This document shows positions 19,242 to 27,718 of a stretch of 64,000 bases of DNA, in pieces. Below the pieces are notes generated by a model. That model was not told the DNA's origin, made no database searches, and worked only from the letters and a program-made list of their open reading frames with translations. The position numbers were made by a program, and so were the translations under genes. Each line of letters begins with the position of its first letter. The first letter of the stretch is position 1. Source of the stretch: Achromobacter sp. B7 (GTDB lineage Bacteria; Pseudomonadota; Gammaproteobacteria; Burkholderiales; Burkholderiaceae_B); the NCBI RefSeq assembly GCF_003600685.1, contig NZ_CP032084.1:1922001-1986000 (forward strand), read 5' to 3'.

Positions 19242-19307
19242 GGCTCTCTAAAGGAGGGATAGCTCTCAAAAAGGGACGCGCTAGCCCCATTATGGGGGGC
19301 GTTACGG

Positions 19308-20276
19308 TTACGGCAATATTGGCAAGCCCGGGCGGTGGCGCGCCTGCAACACTCTTTCAAAGTGTCGGGGGTCATGCGGCTTAAGCGTTTGGGCCGGGCG
19401 GGGCAGATAAAAGTCGTAGAGGCGCGACACCCAGAACCGCAACGCGGCGGCGCGCAGCATCAGCGGCCATACCTGGCGTTCGGCGTCGGTGAAGGGGCGC
19501 ACGGCGGCATAGGCCGACAGCCAGGCTTGCACCAGTTCGGGGACGAACTCGCCCGTGTCACGTTCGATACACCAATCGTTGACGCTGACGGCCACGTCGA
19601 ACAGCCAGGTATCGCAGCCAGCGAAATAGAAATCGATGATGCCGCCCATGAGCGGATCTTCGAAGGTGCCCGCGAACAGGACGTTGTCGCGGAAAAGGTC
19701 GCAATGGGCCGGGCCGGTTTGCAGGGCTTGCCAGGAGGGCGTGGCCACCGCGGCCTGCTGGGCAGCCAATTCAGCAGTCAGCAGCTCGGCTTGCGCGGGC
19801 GCCAGGAACGGCATCACCTTGGGGGCCGTATCCAGCCACCAGTTCAAGCCACGCAAGTTGGGTTGGTGTATGGGAAAGTCCTGCGCCGCCAGATGGGCGC
19901 GCGCCAGGGTCGCGCCGGCAAGGGCGCAGTGCGCGGCGCCGGGAGCCGGCTCGTACCCGCCCGGCAGGCGCGACACGATGGCGCAGGGCTTGCCGTGCAG
20001 CGTCGTCAGGCGGGTGCCGTCGCGCAGGTTCTGCGGCCGAGGCACCGGGATGCCGCGTTCCGCCAAGTGATACATCAATTCGATATAGAACGGCAGTTGG
20101 GCGTGGGTCAACACTTCGAACAACGTCAGCACATATTCGCCGCGGGTCGTATACAAGAAGTAGTTGGTGTTCTCGATACCCGCCGTAATCCCTCGAAGCG
20201 AGACGAACTCGCCCAGATCGAATTGCGCCAGCAGGGCGCGCGCGTCGTCGTCGGATACGGGAGTAAATACGGCCAT
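19308..20276 (-). CDS. thrB: Homoserine kinase (ThrB, aminoglycoside-phosphotransferase fold)
   Basis: A 322-residue kinase phosphorylating homoserine for threonine synthesis. It has the type II ThrB pattern: MAVFTPVSDDDARALLAQFDLG start, ENTNYFL, the catalytic GPAHCDLFRDNVLF loop (~residues 195-208) and the metal-binding GIIDFYFAG. Start ATG at 20276; the frame is open further upstream but without conservation. Divergent from dusA with ~180 bases between starts. Confidence 0.93.
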   Translation of the reverse strand: MAVFTPVSDDDARALLAQFDLGEFVSLRGITAGIENTNYFLYTTRGEYVLTLFEVLTHAQLPFYIELMYHLAERGIPVPRPQNLRDGTRLTTLHGKPCAIVSRLPGGYEPAPGAAHCALAGATLARAHLAAQDFPIHQPNLRGLNWWLDTAPKVMPFLAPAQAELLTAELAAQQAAVATPSWQALQTGPAHCDLFRDNVLFAGTFEDPLMGGIIDFYFAGCDTWLFDVAVSVNDWCIERDTGEFVPELVQAWLSAYAAVRPFTDAERQVWPLMLRAAALRFWVSRLYDFYLPRPAQTLKPHDPRHFERVLQARHRPGLPILP

Positions 20277-20458
20277 TGATATGCAGGGAATAGGGGTTAA
20301 CGGACGCTGGGACAAGCCCGTGCGGCGGCGGCGGCGCAATTTTAGACCACATAGCGTCCGGCCGTTCGGAAGCGCCGGGCACTGTCTGGCAGGGCGTCCC
20401 GGACATAATGCCGCGAAGCCCGTAAAATACCGCATCCCCTTGTTTTGTAGAGTGATTC

Positions 20459-21475
20459 TTGGACTCCCCCGACTGGCGGCTGTGCGTCGCCCCGATGATT
20501 GACGTGACCGACCGCCATTGCCGTTTCTTCCACCGGCTGCTGGCCCCCCGCGCGCGCTTGTATACGGAAATGATCACCACGGGCGCGCTGCAGCACGGCA
20601 ACATCCCGCGCCACCTGGACTTTGACGAAGCCGAGCACCCCGTTGCGTTGCAGCTGGGCGGCAGCGAGCCCGATGCACTGGCCCAATCGGCCAAGCTGGG
20701 CCGTCAATGGGGGTACGACGAGATCAATCTCAATTGCGGCTGTCCATCGGAGCGCGTGCAGAAAGGCGCTTTTGGGGCTTGCCTGATGGCGGAACCCGAC
20801 CTGGTCGCCGATTGCATCAAAGCCATGCAGGACGCGGTCGACATTCCTGTCACCGTTAAACACCGCCTGGGTCTGGATTACGAAAATTCCTACGACTTTG
20901 TCCGAGATTTCGTCGGCAAGATTTACGACACCGGCTGTCGCGTTTTCATCGCACACGCCCGCAATGCCGTGTTGAAGGGCCTGACGCCCAAGGACAACCG
21001 CGAAATCCCGCCTCTGCGCTACGACGTCGTCAAGCAGCTGAAGCGGGATTTTCCCGATTGCACCTTCGTGTTGAATGGTGGCTTGGCGGATGCGGACCAG
21101 TCGGTGCAGGCGGCTGGCGAATTCGATGGCGTGATGCTGGGCCGCGCGGCCTGGCACACGCCGCGCGTGCTGTCCGAGGTGTCGCTGCGCTTGTGGCCGT
21201 CGGTACGCTTGCCCAGTGACGCGCAAGTCGTCGACGCCATGACGGAATACGCCGCCCGCCAGGTGGCCCAGGGCGTGCCATTGCGGGTGATGACCCGGCC
21301 GATGCTGGGCTTGGTGAACGGCCAGTCGGGCGCGCGTCGCTGGCGCCGGATGTTGTCCGACCCGGCCCTGCTTTCGGCTAACAACCCCGAACTGATCTAC
21401 GACGCATGGCGCAGCCAGCGGCAGGCGCCTGACGTGCGCGGCGCCGCATTGGAAGCGGCGCCGGCAGGGGTGTAG
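20459..21475 (+). CDS. dusA: tRNA-dihydrouridine(20/20a) synthase DusA
   Basis: A 338-residue flavoenzyme reducing uridine to dihydrouridine in the tRNA D-loop. Family motifs: VAPMIDVTDRHCRFF at the start, EINLNCGCPSERVQKGAFGACLM with the catalytic Cys (~residues 92-113), TVKHRLG, and FIAHARNAVLKGLTPKDNR. The start is TTG at 20459, since an in-frame TGA lies two codons upstream and a later ATG would cut into the conserved N-terminus. Confidence 0.95.
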   Translation: MDSPDWRLCVAPMIDVTDRHCRFFHRLLAPRARLYTEMITTGALQHGNIPRHLDFDEAEHPVALQLGGSEPDALAQSAKLGRQWGYDEINLNCGCPSERVQKGAFGACLMAEPDLVADCIKAMQDAVDIPVTVKHRLGLDYENSYDFVRDFVGKIYDTGCRVFIAHARNAVLKGLTPKDNREIPPLRYDVVKQLKRDFPDCTFVLNGGLADADQSVQAAGEFDGVMLGRAAWHTPRVLSEVSLRLWPSVRLPSDAQVVDAMTEYAARQVAQGVPLRVMTRPMLGLVNGQSGARRWRRMLSDPALLSANNPELIYDAWRSQRQAPDVRGAALEAAPAGV

Positions 21476-21538
21476 CGTGGCGTCGGGGTGGCGGCTAGCG
21501 CTGCCTGAACCCTAGCCTGACCGAACTAATCAGAACAA

Positions 21539-21997
21539 TCAGGACTTTGCCGGTTCGGCAGTTTCAGCCGGCCAGTCGCGGATATAGGCCTTCAGCATGT
21601 TGTTTTCGAACTGCTGCGCCGCGACGATCGCCTGCGCCATGTCGTAGAACGAAATCACGCCCATCAGGGTCGGGCCGTCCATGACCGGGATGTACCGCGC
21701 ATGCTTTTCCAGCATCAGGCGCTGGACTTCATCGGCGCTGGTATTGGGCGAAACGCTGACCGGCGCGTCGTCCATGATCGACCGAATCGTGGTTTCGCCG
21801 GCCCCGCCGTGCGCGTGCATGTGGCGGATGATCTCGCGGAACGTGAGCATGCCGGTCAGGGTGCCGAATTCCATGATGACAAGCGAGCCAATATCCTGCT
21901 CGCTCATGGTTTGCACAGCCTGGGACACAGGCATGTCGGGCGACGCCGTATAGAGCGTATCGCCCTTGACGCGCAAAATCTCACTGACCTTCAACAT
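21539..21997 (-). CDS. CBS-domain protein
   Basis: A 152-residue protein made of a tandem pair of CBS motifs (~residues 5-60 and 70-128), modules that bind adenosine nucleotides. No enzymatic domain is attached. GGAGGAAC lies just upstream of the ATG at 21997. It is 36 bases downstream of the BrkB/YihY gene on the same strand and may be co-transcribed. Ligand and role cannot be deduced. Confidence 0.92.
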   Translation of the reverse strand: MLKVSEILRVKGDTLYTASPDMPVSQAVQTMSEQDIGSLVIMEFGTLTGMLTFREIIRHMHAHGGAGETTIRSIMDDAPVSVSPNTSADEVQRLMLEKHARYIPVMDGPTLMGVISFYDMAQAIVAAQQFENNMLKAYIRDWPAETAEPAKS

Positions 21998-22033
21998 CGG
22001 TTCCTCCCGGGCGGACTGCGCCCTGATGCTTTG

Positions 22034-23347
22034 CTATTTCTTGTTCGCTTCCAATTGCAGTAAGGGAGCGATTCCATTTTCGGTATTCTGCGCTTCTCCG
22101 CACAGTTCTTCCAGCGTGGGTGTATTTTGCTGTGAAATAACGGCCGAAGCGACTCGCAGAATTTCCGGGTCGTTACGGACCCTGGGCTGGCTGCGGTCCA
22201 GCAGGAAATTATCGACCACCGGCGCCATCGACGTTTCGCGGGCATCGCAGGTCAGCACCCAGTGGTCGTCGGGGCTGCGGGTGGCCAGGCCCATTGCGCT
22301 TAGCGTTTCCAGCACCTCGTTCAGTTCGTCCTGATGCAGCCGCAACTGGGACGCCAGCACATTGGCGGGCAGACCGGGCGGGTTGGCGGATTGCACACGG
22401 CGCAACGCGCGTAGCGCATCCAGGGCGTCGACGAATTGCGCGCCCGGGTAGCGGTTGATTTCCCAGCGGCCCAGCCGGATCAGCGGGGCGCTTGAGGCCA
22501 GGGTGGCGCCCAGCAAGACGGCCAGCCACGACAGGTAAATCCACAACAGGAAGATGGGCAGCGTCGCGAACGCGCCGTAAATGACCGTGTAGGTGGGGAA
22601 CCGCGTCAGGTAGTAGGCAAAACCCGACTTCATGATTTCCAGCGCAACCGCCGTCACCCCGCCGCCCACCAACGCGTCGCGCCACAGCACGTCGCGGTTC
22701 GGCACGACGACAAATAGCGCCGCAAAGCCCAGCCCGGTCAGGACAAGCGGGATAAAAGAAACGATGACGCTGACGACTTCCGGCACGTCCCGGACCAGCC
22801 CCAGCGATTCGCGCGCCACGAACGAGGTCGCCCACAGGCTGGCGCCTGCCAGGACGGGGCCCAGCGTGATGATGGCCCAATACACCAGCGCCCGCTGCGG
22901 CAAGGGCCGCTGGCGGGACACATGCCAGATGTCGTTAAAAGCCTGGTCGATCGTCATGATCAACAGCAGGGAAGTCACCAGCAGGAATGCGCCGCCGATC
23001 GCCGTCAGGCGGGACGCCTGGCGTGCGAACTGGTTCAGGTATTCCATGATGTTGTCCGAGACGGACGGGGGCATCAAGCTGTTGGTCAGGAAGTCTTCCA
23101 GGGCGACACGGAACTCCTGGAACACCGGAAAGGCGGTGAACAGGGAAAGCACCACTGCCAGCATGGGCACGATGGCCAGCACCGTCGTGAAGGTGAGGCT
23201 GGAGGCAACCTGCAGCAGCTTTTCTTCGCCGGCGCGTTGCAACGTGAACCGGAAGACGCGTCCGGCCCTTGCTACCCATGAAGAGCGCGCGGTCGAGGGT
23301 TCGGGGGCCACCGGCGTAGCGGCGCCGGGCTCGGCGGGGCGATTCAT
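22034..23347 (-). CDS. YihY/BrkB-family inner-membrane protein
   Basis: A 437-residue protein whose first ~300 residues carry six membrane helices and the YihY/BrkB signature (LTFTTVLAIVPMLAVVLSLF, residues ~51-70, and YGAFATLPIFLLWIYLSW). A cytoplasmic C-terminal winged-helix-like region of ~130 residues follows. In Bordetella, BrkB was described with serum resistance, but this gene has no brkA beside it and is more likely the general UPF0761 paralogue. Its ATG is only 17 bases from the divergent DUF2069 start. Confidence 0.9.
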   Translation of the reverse strand: MNRPAEPGAATPVAPEPSTARSSWVARAGRVFRFTLQRAGEEKLLQVASSLTFTTVLAIVPMLAVVLSLFTAFPVFQEFRVALEDFLTNSLMPPSVSDNIMEYLNQFARQASRLTAIGGAFLLVTSLLLIMTIDQAFNDIWHVSRQRPLPQRALVYWAIITLGPVLAGASLWATSFVARESLGLVRDVPEVVSVIVSFIPLVLTGLGFAALFVVVPNRDVLWRDALVGGGVTAVALEIMKSGFAYYLTRFPTYTVIYGAFATLPIFLLWIYLSWLAVLLGATLASSAPLIRLGRWEINRYPGAQFVDALDALRALRRVQSANPPGLPANVLASQLRLHQDELNEVLETLSAMGLATRSPDDHWVLTCDARETSMAPVVDNFLLDRSQPRVRNDPEILRVASAVISQQNTPTLEELCGEAQNTENGIAPLLQLEANKK

Positions 23348-23364
23348 CAGGCGATAATAGCAGC

Positions 23365-23736
23365 ATGAATCCCGAACTCAACCCCCGTCTACGCCTGCTG
23401 GCCTCGGCGTCATTGTTCGCTTTGATCGTCTTGTGCATTACTTGGGAAACGGTGGTGGCGCCGCTGCGGCCGGGCGGGTCCTGGATGCTGCTGAAGGCGT
23501 TGCCGCTGGCCTTTCCGTTGCGCGGCATTTTGCGCGGCAACCTCTATACCTATCAGTGGGCGTCCATGTTGTCGCTGCTATATCTGATGGAAGGCGTGGT
23601 GCGGGCGATGTCGGATCCGGCGCCGCTTTCCGTCCTGATGGCCTGGGGCGAAATCGTTCTTTCGGCTATCTTTTTCCTTAGCGCCATTTTCTATGTGCGG
23701 CCCGCCAAGCGCGCCGCCAGGAGCCAACGCGCATGA
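23365..23736 (+). CDS. DUF2069-family membrane protein
   Basis: A 123-residue protein with four membrane helices (around residues 10-28, 36-55, 60-80 and 88-110) and the family-typical segment LRGILRGNLYTYQWASMLSLLYLMEGVVRA. Function unknown. Its stop overlaps the selO start (ATGA), so the two are translationally coupled. Confidence 0.9.
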   Translation: MNPELNPRLRLLASASLFALIVLCITWETVVAPLRPGGSWMLLKALPLAFPLRGILRGNLYTYQWASMLSLLYLMEGVVRAMSDPAPLSVLMAWGEIVLSAIFFLSAIFYVRPAKRAARSQRA

Positions 23737-25220
23737 ATGCCAGATCTCTTTCCGAACTTCAAGCGGTCAACAGCTTTGCCGCGTTGCCCGCTGCTTTCTA
23801 CACCCGGCTGGCGCCGCAAGGCCTGAATAATCCGCGCCTGTTGCACGCCAATGCGGACGCTGCGGCGTTGATCGGCCTGGACCCGGCCGCGTTGGATACG
23901 CCGGAATTCCTCGAAGTGTTCTCCGGCCGCGCACCCTTGCCGGGCGGCGACACCTTGGCGGCGGTCTACAGCGGCCATCAGTTTGGCGTGTGGGCCGGCC
24001 AACTGGGCGATGGCCGTGCCCATTTGCTGGGCGAAGTCCAAGGGCCGGATGGCGGCTGGGAATTGCAGTTGAAAGGCGCCGGGATGACGCCGTACTCGCG
24101 TATGGGCGACGGCCGCGCCGTGTTGCGATCCTCGGTACGCGAATACCTGGCCAGCGAAGCCATGCATGGGTTGGGCATCCCCACCACGCGGGCCTTGGCG
24201 TTGGTGACATCTGACGACCCGGTCATGCGGGAAACCGTCGAGACGGCCGCGATCGTGACCCGGATGTCCCCCAGCTTCGTGCGATTCGGCTCGTTTGAAC
24301 ATTGGTCGTCACGCCGCCAGCCCGAACTGCTCAAGACGCTGGCCGATTATGTGATCGACCGCTTTTACCCTGAATGCCGCGAAGCGCCGGCCGATCCGGC
24401 CCAGGCCCAGATTGCCCCTTATCTGAATCTGCTGCGTGCCGTCACGCACCGCACCGCGCGGCTGATGGCGGATTGGCAGGCCGTGGGCTTTTGCCATGGC
24501 GTGATGAACACCGACAACATGTCCATTCTGGGTTTGACCCTGGATTACGGCCCCTATGGGTTCATGGACGGCTTTCGGCTGGGGCACGTCTGCAACCATT
24601 CCGACTCGGAAGGGCGTTATTCGTGGAATCGTCAGCCGTCGGTGGCCCTGTGGAACCTGTATCGCCTGGGCGGAAGCCTGCACGCGCTGGTGCAAGACGT
24701 CGAGCCGCTACGGGCGGTGCTGGACGAATTCGAGGCGGTGTTCACGCGCGCTTTCCATGACCGCATGGGCGCCAAACTGGGGCTGGCCGCTTGGCAGCCG
24801 GCCGACGAGCCGCTGCTGGACGACCTGCTTAAACTGATGGACGCGAATCAAGCGGACTTCACTTTGTCGTGGCGCCGATTGGCGGATGCGGTGCTGGGTC
24901 AGCGCAGCGGGTTCGAAGACCTGTTCATCGACCGTCCCGCTGCCGGCGCATGGCTGGATCGTCTGTTGGCGCGCCACGCACAAGAGGGCCGCCCCGCGCA
25001 AGAAGTGGCCGACGGCATGAACCGCGTGAACCCGCTATATGTATTGCGAAATCACCTGGCTGAAGAGGCGATCCGGGCTGCCAAGACGGGCGACGCCAGC
25101 GAAATCGACACATTGATGAGGCTGCTGCGCGACCCGTACACGGCGCAGGCCGGGTACGAACGTTACGCCGGGTTGCCCCCGGATTGGGCCGGAAGTTTGG
25201 AAGTCAGCTGCTCGTCTTGA
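23733..25220 (+). CDS. selO: Protein adenylyltransferase SelO (YdiU family)
   Basis: A 495-residue pseudokinase-fold enzyme that AMPylates protein hydroxyls. Recognisable motifs: VYSGHQFGVWAGQLGDGRA (~residues 77-95), the ATP-binding LQLKGAGMTPYSRMGDGRAV, the metal/catalytic region GFCHGVMNTDNMSI and DYGPYGFMD, and the characteristic Ser-Cys-Ser-Ser C-terminal end, where eukaryotic homologues carry selenocysteine. ATG overlaps the upstream stop. A strong terminator follows. Confidence 0.95.
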   Translation: MNARSLSELQAVNSFAALPAAFYTRLAPQGLNNPRLLHANADAAALIGLDPAALDTPEFLEVFSGRAPLPGGDTLAAVYSGHQFGVWAGQLGDGRAHLLGEVQGPDGGWELQLKGAGMTPYSRMGDGRAVLRSSVREYLASEAMHGLGIPTTRALALVTSDDPVMRETVETAAIVTRMSPSFVRFGSFEHWSSRRQPELLKTLADYVIDRFYPECREAPADPAQAQIAPYLNLLRAVTHRTARLMADWQAVGFCHGVMNTDNMSILGLTLDYGPYGFMDGFRLGHVCNHSDSEGRYSWNRQPSVALWNLYRLGGSLHALVQDVEPLRAVLDEFEAVFTRAFHDRMGAKLGLAAWQPADEPLLDDLLKLMDANQADFTLSWRRLADAVLGQRSGFEDLFIDRPAAGAWLDRLLARHAQEGRPAQEVADGMNRVNPLYVLRNHLAEEAIRAAKTGDASEIDTLMRLLRDPYTAQAGYERYAGLPPDWAGSLEVSCSS

Positions 25221-25286
25221 CGAGCGGATTATCCCGAATCGCGCAAAGGTGGGCGGTGGCGGGGGCGTTTTCCGGCGATTTACGCG

Positions 25287-25325
25287 AAAAAGCGATGATA
25301 GAGAGCGAAATATCACGCTTTTTTT
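25287..25325 (+). terminator. Rho-independent terminator after selO
   Basis: A 13-bp stem with one bulged A (AAAAAGCG-A-TGATA pairing with TATCACGCTTTTT) around a 10-base loop, ending in a run of T. It separates selO from the response-regulator gene. Confidence 0.85.
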
Positions 25326-25445
25326 CTCTGCAATCATTCGTTTCCATTGTAAATCTCGTAAGATTGTCGCCTGCGGGACACTCAGGATCGCATACCGCAT
25401 CCATGGGGCATTTGTCGACAATTTTCAATATAAAGCACTCTGAAT

Positions 25446-26165
25446 ATGCCTGGCGCAGATGGTTTGCTATGTATCGGTCTGCTCGAGGATGACGCTGACT
25501 TCCGCGAGGAATTGGCGTTAGGCTTGGGCGGCTATGGTTTTCGGGTAGCGTTTGCTTGTGACAATGCTGCGGCGTTCTATCGCCGATTGCAGGAACAGCC
25601 GTGCGACATTGTCATCCTGGACGCGCATCTTCCTGGCGAGGACGGCTTTTCGGTCGCGACGCGTTTACGAGCCTTGAGCCCCGTGGGCATTGTCATGCTG
25701 ACCGGCCGCAGCGCGCTTGAAGACCGCGTGCGCGGGCTGGAAGGCGGCGCTGACGTCTACATGACCAAGCCCGTCGACCTGCTGGAACTCAGTTCCGTGA
25801 TTCGCAGCCTGGCGCGCCGGATGCGGCTGGCCAAGGCCCCGCGCCCCGCCGATGCTGAAACCCGCGCCTCTGCCGACAGCACCTGGTCCCTGCAAGACGG
25901 GGGCTGGATCCTGGTGGCCCCGGACGGCGCCTCACTGCACCTTAGCGCCCAAGAACGGACGTTTTTGATGGCGCTGATGGACGCGGCAGGTAATGCCGTC
26001 AGCCGGCAGGTGCTGGCAGAACTGTTTTTGCCTGAAAGCCCGGGCGGTTTCGAATTGCGCCGTATTGACGTATTGGTCAGCCGCCTGCGCGCCAAGGCGC
26101 AAAGCGCGGGCCTGAAGTTGCCGGTGTTGTCGGTGCGCGGTCAGGGTTACGTTTTCGCGGCCTGA
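25446..26165 (+). CDS. OmpR/PhoB-family response regulator
   Basis: A 239-residue two-domain regulator. Receiver domain residues 1-125 with acidic pocket LLEDD, phospho-acceptor Asp in DIVILDAHLPGEDGF (~residue 59), switch Thr in MLTGR and Lys in MTKPVD. A winged-helix DNA-binding domain covers ~145-239 (LHLSAQERTFLMALM, RIDVLVSRLR, VRGQGYVF). It converges on, and overlaps by 19 bases, the histidine-kinase gene, its likely partner. A 10-bp palindrome TTGTCGACAA lies at 25412-25421, just upstream of the start. Confidence 0.93.
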   Translation: MPGADGLLCIGLLEDDADFREELALGLGGYGFRVAFACDNAAAFYRRLQEQPCDIVILDAHLPGEDGFSVATRLRALSPVGIVMLTGRSALEDRVRGLEGGADVYMTKPVDLLELSSVIRSLARRMRLAKAPRPADAETRASADSTWSLQDGGWILVAPDGASLHLSAQERTFLMALMDAAGNAVSRQVLAELFLPESPGGFELRRIDVLVSRLRAKAQSAGLKLPVLSVRGQGYVFAA

Positions 26166-27718
26166 TCCGCGCCCGGTTCTCCGGGGGCATTGACGGGCAG
26201 GGTGATTACAAAGCGCGTCCCCACGCCCACCTTGCTGTGCAGGGTCAACCAGCCGCCCTGGTTCTGACAAATGCGCCGGGCCAGATATAGCCCGATGCCC
26301 ATGCCTTGCGTTTCCCGATGCGCGGAACGCCGAAAATGCGGTTCGAACACGCGCGGCTGGTCCTGATCTTCGATGCCCGGCCCGCGATCCACCACCGCCA
26401 GCCACGCCATCGGCGCATCCCCTTCACGTATCTGACCCACTTCAATCCGGACCGGCTCGTTGGCCGGTGAATACTTGATCGCATTGTGAATCAGGTTGCG
26501 CACGACCACGCTGGTCAGCGGGCGGTCGCAGAACACCGGCAAGCGGTCGTCGGCGTCCAGCAGCAGCGCGTGCGCGGTGTCCGGCCGCATCGCCGTCACC
26601 ACATCGCGTGCCAACTCCGCCAGATCCGTGTGCTCGCCCCTGGGCGTCCAGGCCTGATCGCCCAGGCGGTCCTGGTTCAGCAGCTGGTCCATCAATTCCG
26701 TCATCCGCGAAACGGACCGATGGATGCGAGCCAGGCGCGTGTCGACCGCTTCACCGCTGTCGGACAGGATCATGTCCAGCGATTGCGCGGCCGCGCTGAT
26801 GGTCGCCAACGGCGCGCGCAGCTCGTGCGAAATCAACGCGTTCATCTGGCGTTGCGTGTCCAGCGCGCCGGCCAGTTCCGCCACGCGCAGTTCGCCCTGG
26901 GCAACATGTTCGGCATCCGCGTGGTCCTGACCCGCCCGGCGGTCGCCGGCGCTTCCGTGACGTTGGCCGATCAGCGCCAAGCCGAGCAGGGCGCCGGTCA
27001 CCAACAACAGCCGCGCCACTTCAATCAGCGAACCGGACGTGTCTGCGCCGTTCGATAGCCAGGCCTCGCCGCCCAGCATCCACGCGGTCGTGGCATGAAT
27101 ACACGCCACGGTCAGCGCCAGCGGGCGGCCTTTTTTTTGCGTTGCGGCCTGGACGGCGAACCAGATGGCCAGGCCCGCGCTGATGCCGGCTCCCAGTCCC
27201 GCGATCAGGGTTGGAATCAGCCCATCCTCGGTCTCGTAGACGAATATCAGCGCCAATGCGGCCACGCCGGCCAGCGCCATGCTCAAGGCACGGCATGCGG
27301 ACGCGATGGTTGCGGACCGGGCCACGCCGGCACCTGCCACCAGCGGCGCCGTCACGGCCAGCAACGCGGCATAAGAGCCGGCTTGCAGGGCGCCCGGCGG
27401 CAGCAATGTGGGCAAGGTGCGAAACACGCCTTCCAGTGTCACGAAGGCCAGGCCGGCGCCGTAAATCGACGCGCGGGCGCACGCCCACACAAGCGCGCAC
27501 GCCAGGCCGCACGCAATGGCGACGCCCGCCGTCAGGCCAAGCTGTAGTCCTGCAATTGGGGGAGAGACACCGTAGGCCCGCGCGACCGCCGGCAAGAAGA
27601 ATGCACACGCCAGCAATAGCCCCAGTGGCGACAACAGGGCTTGCGATCCTGTCGCGGCGCGGCGTTCACCTCGTGCGCCGAAAAGGCCGTGGATGCGAAG
27701 AAACAATCCTTCCTTCAA
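26147..27718 (-). CDS. Membrane histidine kinase coupled to a LapD-like gene
   Basis: A 523-residue kinase. The N-terminal ~250 residues hold about seven hydrophobic helices without a large periplasmic loop; then a coiled segment, the HisKA H-box MNALISHELRAPLATI, N-box RNLIHNAIKYSP, and a G-box VVDRGPGIE. The start is TTG at 27718 (minus strand), overlapping the TGA stop of the LapD-like gene (TTGA), so translation is coupled to it. The polytopic sensor suggests a membrane-associated or intramembrane signal. Cognate regulator is probably the convergent OmpR-type gene at 25446. Confidence 0.92.
   Translation of the reverse strand: MKEGLFLRIHGLFGARGERRAATGSQALLSPLGLLLACAFFLPAVARAYGVSPPIAGLQLGLTAGVAIACGLACALVWACARASIYGAGLAFVTLEGVFRTLPTLLPPGALQAGSYAALLAVTAPLVAGAGVARSATIASACRALSMALAGVAALALIFVYETEDGLIPTLIAGLGAGISAGLAIWFAVQAATQKKGRPLALTVACIHATTAWMLGGEAWLSNGADTSGSLIEVARLLLVTGALLGLALIGQRHGSAGDRRAGQDHADAEHVAQGELRVAELAGALDTQRQMNALISHELRAPLATISAAAQSLDMILSDSGEAVDTRLARIHRSVSRMTELMDQLLNQDRLGDQAWTPRGEHTDLAELARDVVTAMRPDTAHALLLDADDRLPVFCDRPLTSVVVRNLIHNAIKYSPANEPVRIEVGQIREGDAPMAWLAVVDRGPGIEDQDQPRVFEPHFRRSAHRETQGMGIGLYLARRICQNQGGWLTLHSKVGVGTRFVITLPVNAPGEPGADQAAKT

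Noticed and set aside
23733..25220. SelO as a selenoprotein
   Set aside because: The C-terminal motif is Ser-Cys-Ser-Ser with an ordinary Cys codon and a normal TGA stop two codons later; no selenocysteine insertion is needed.
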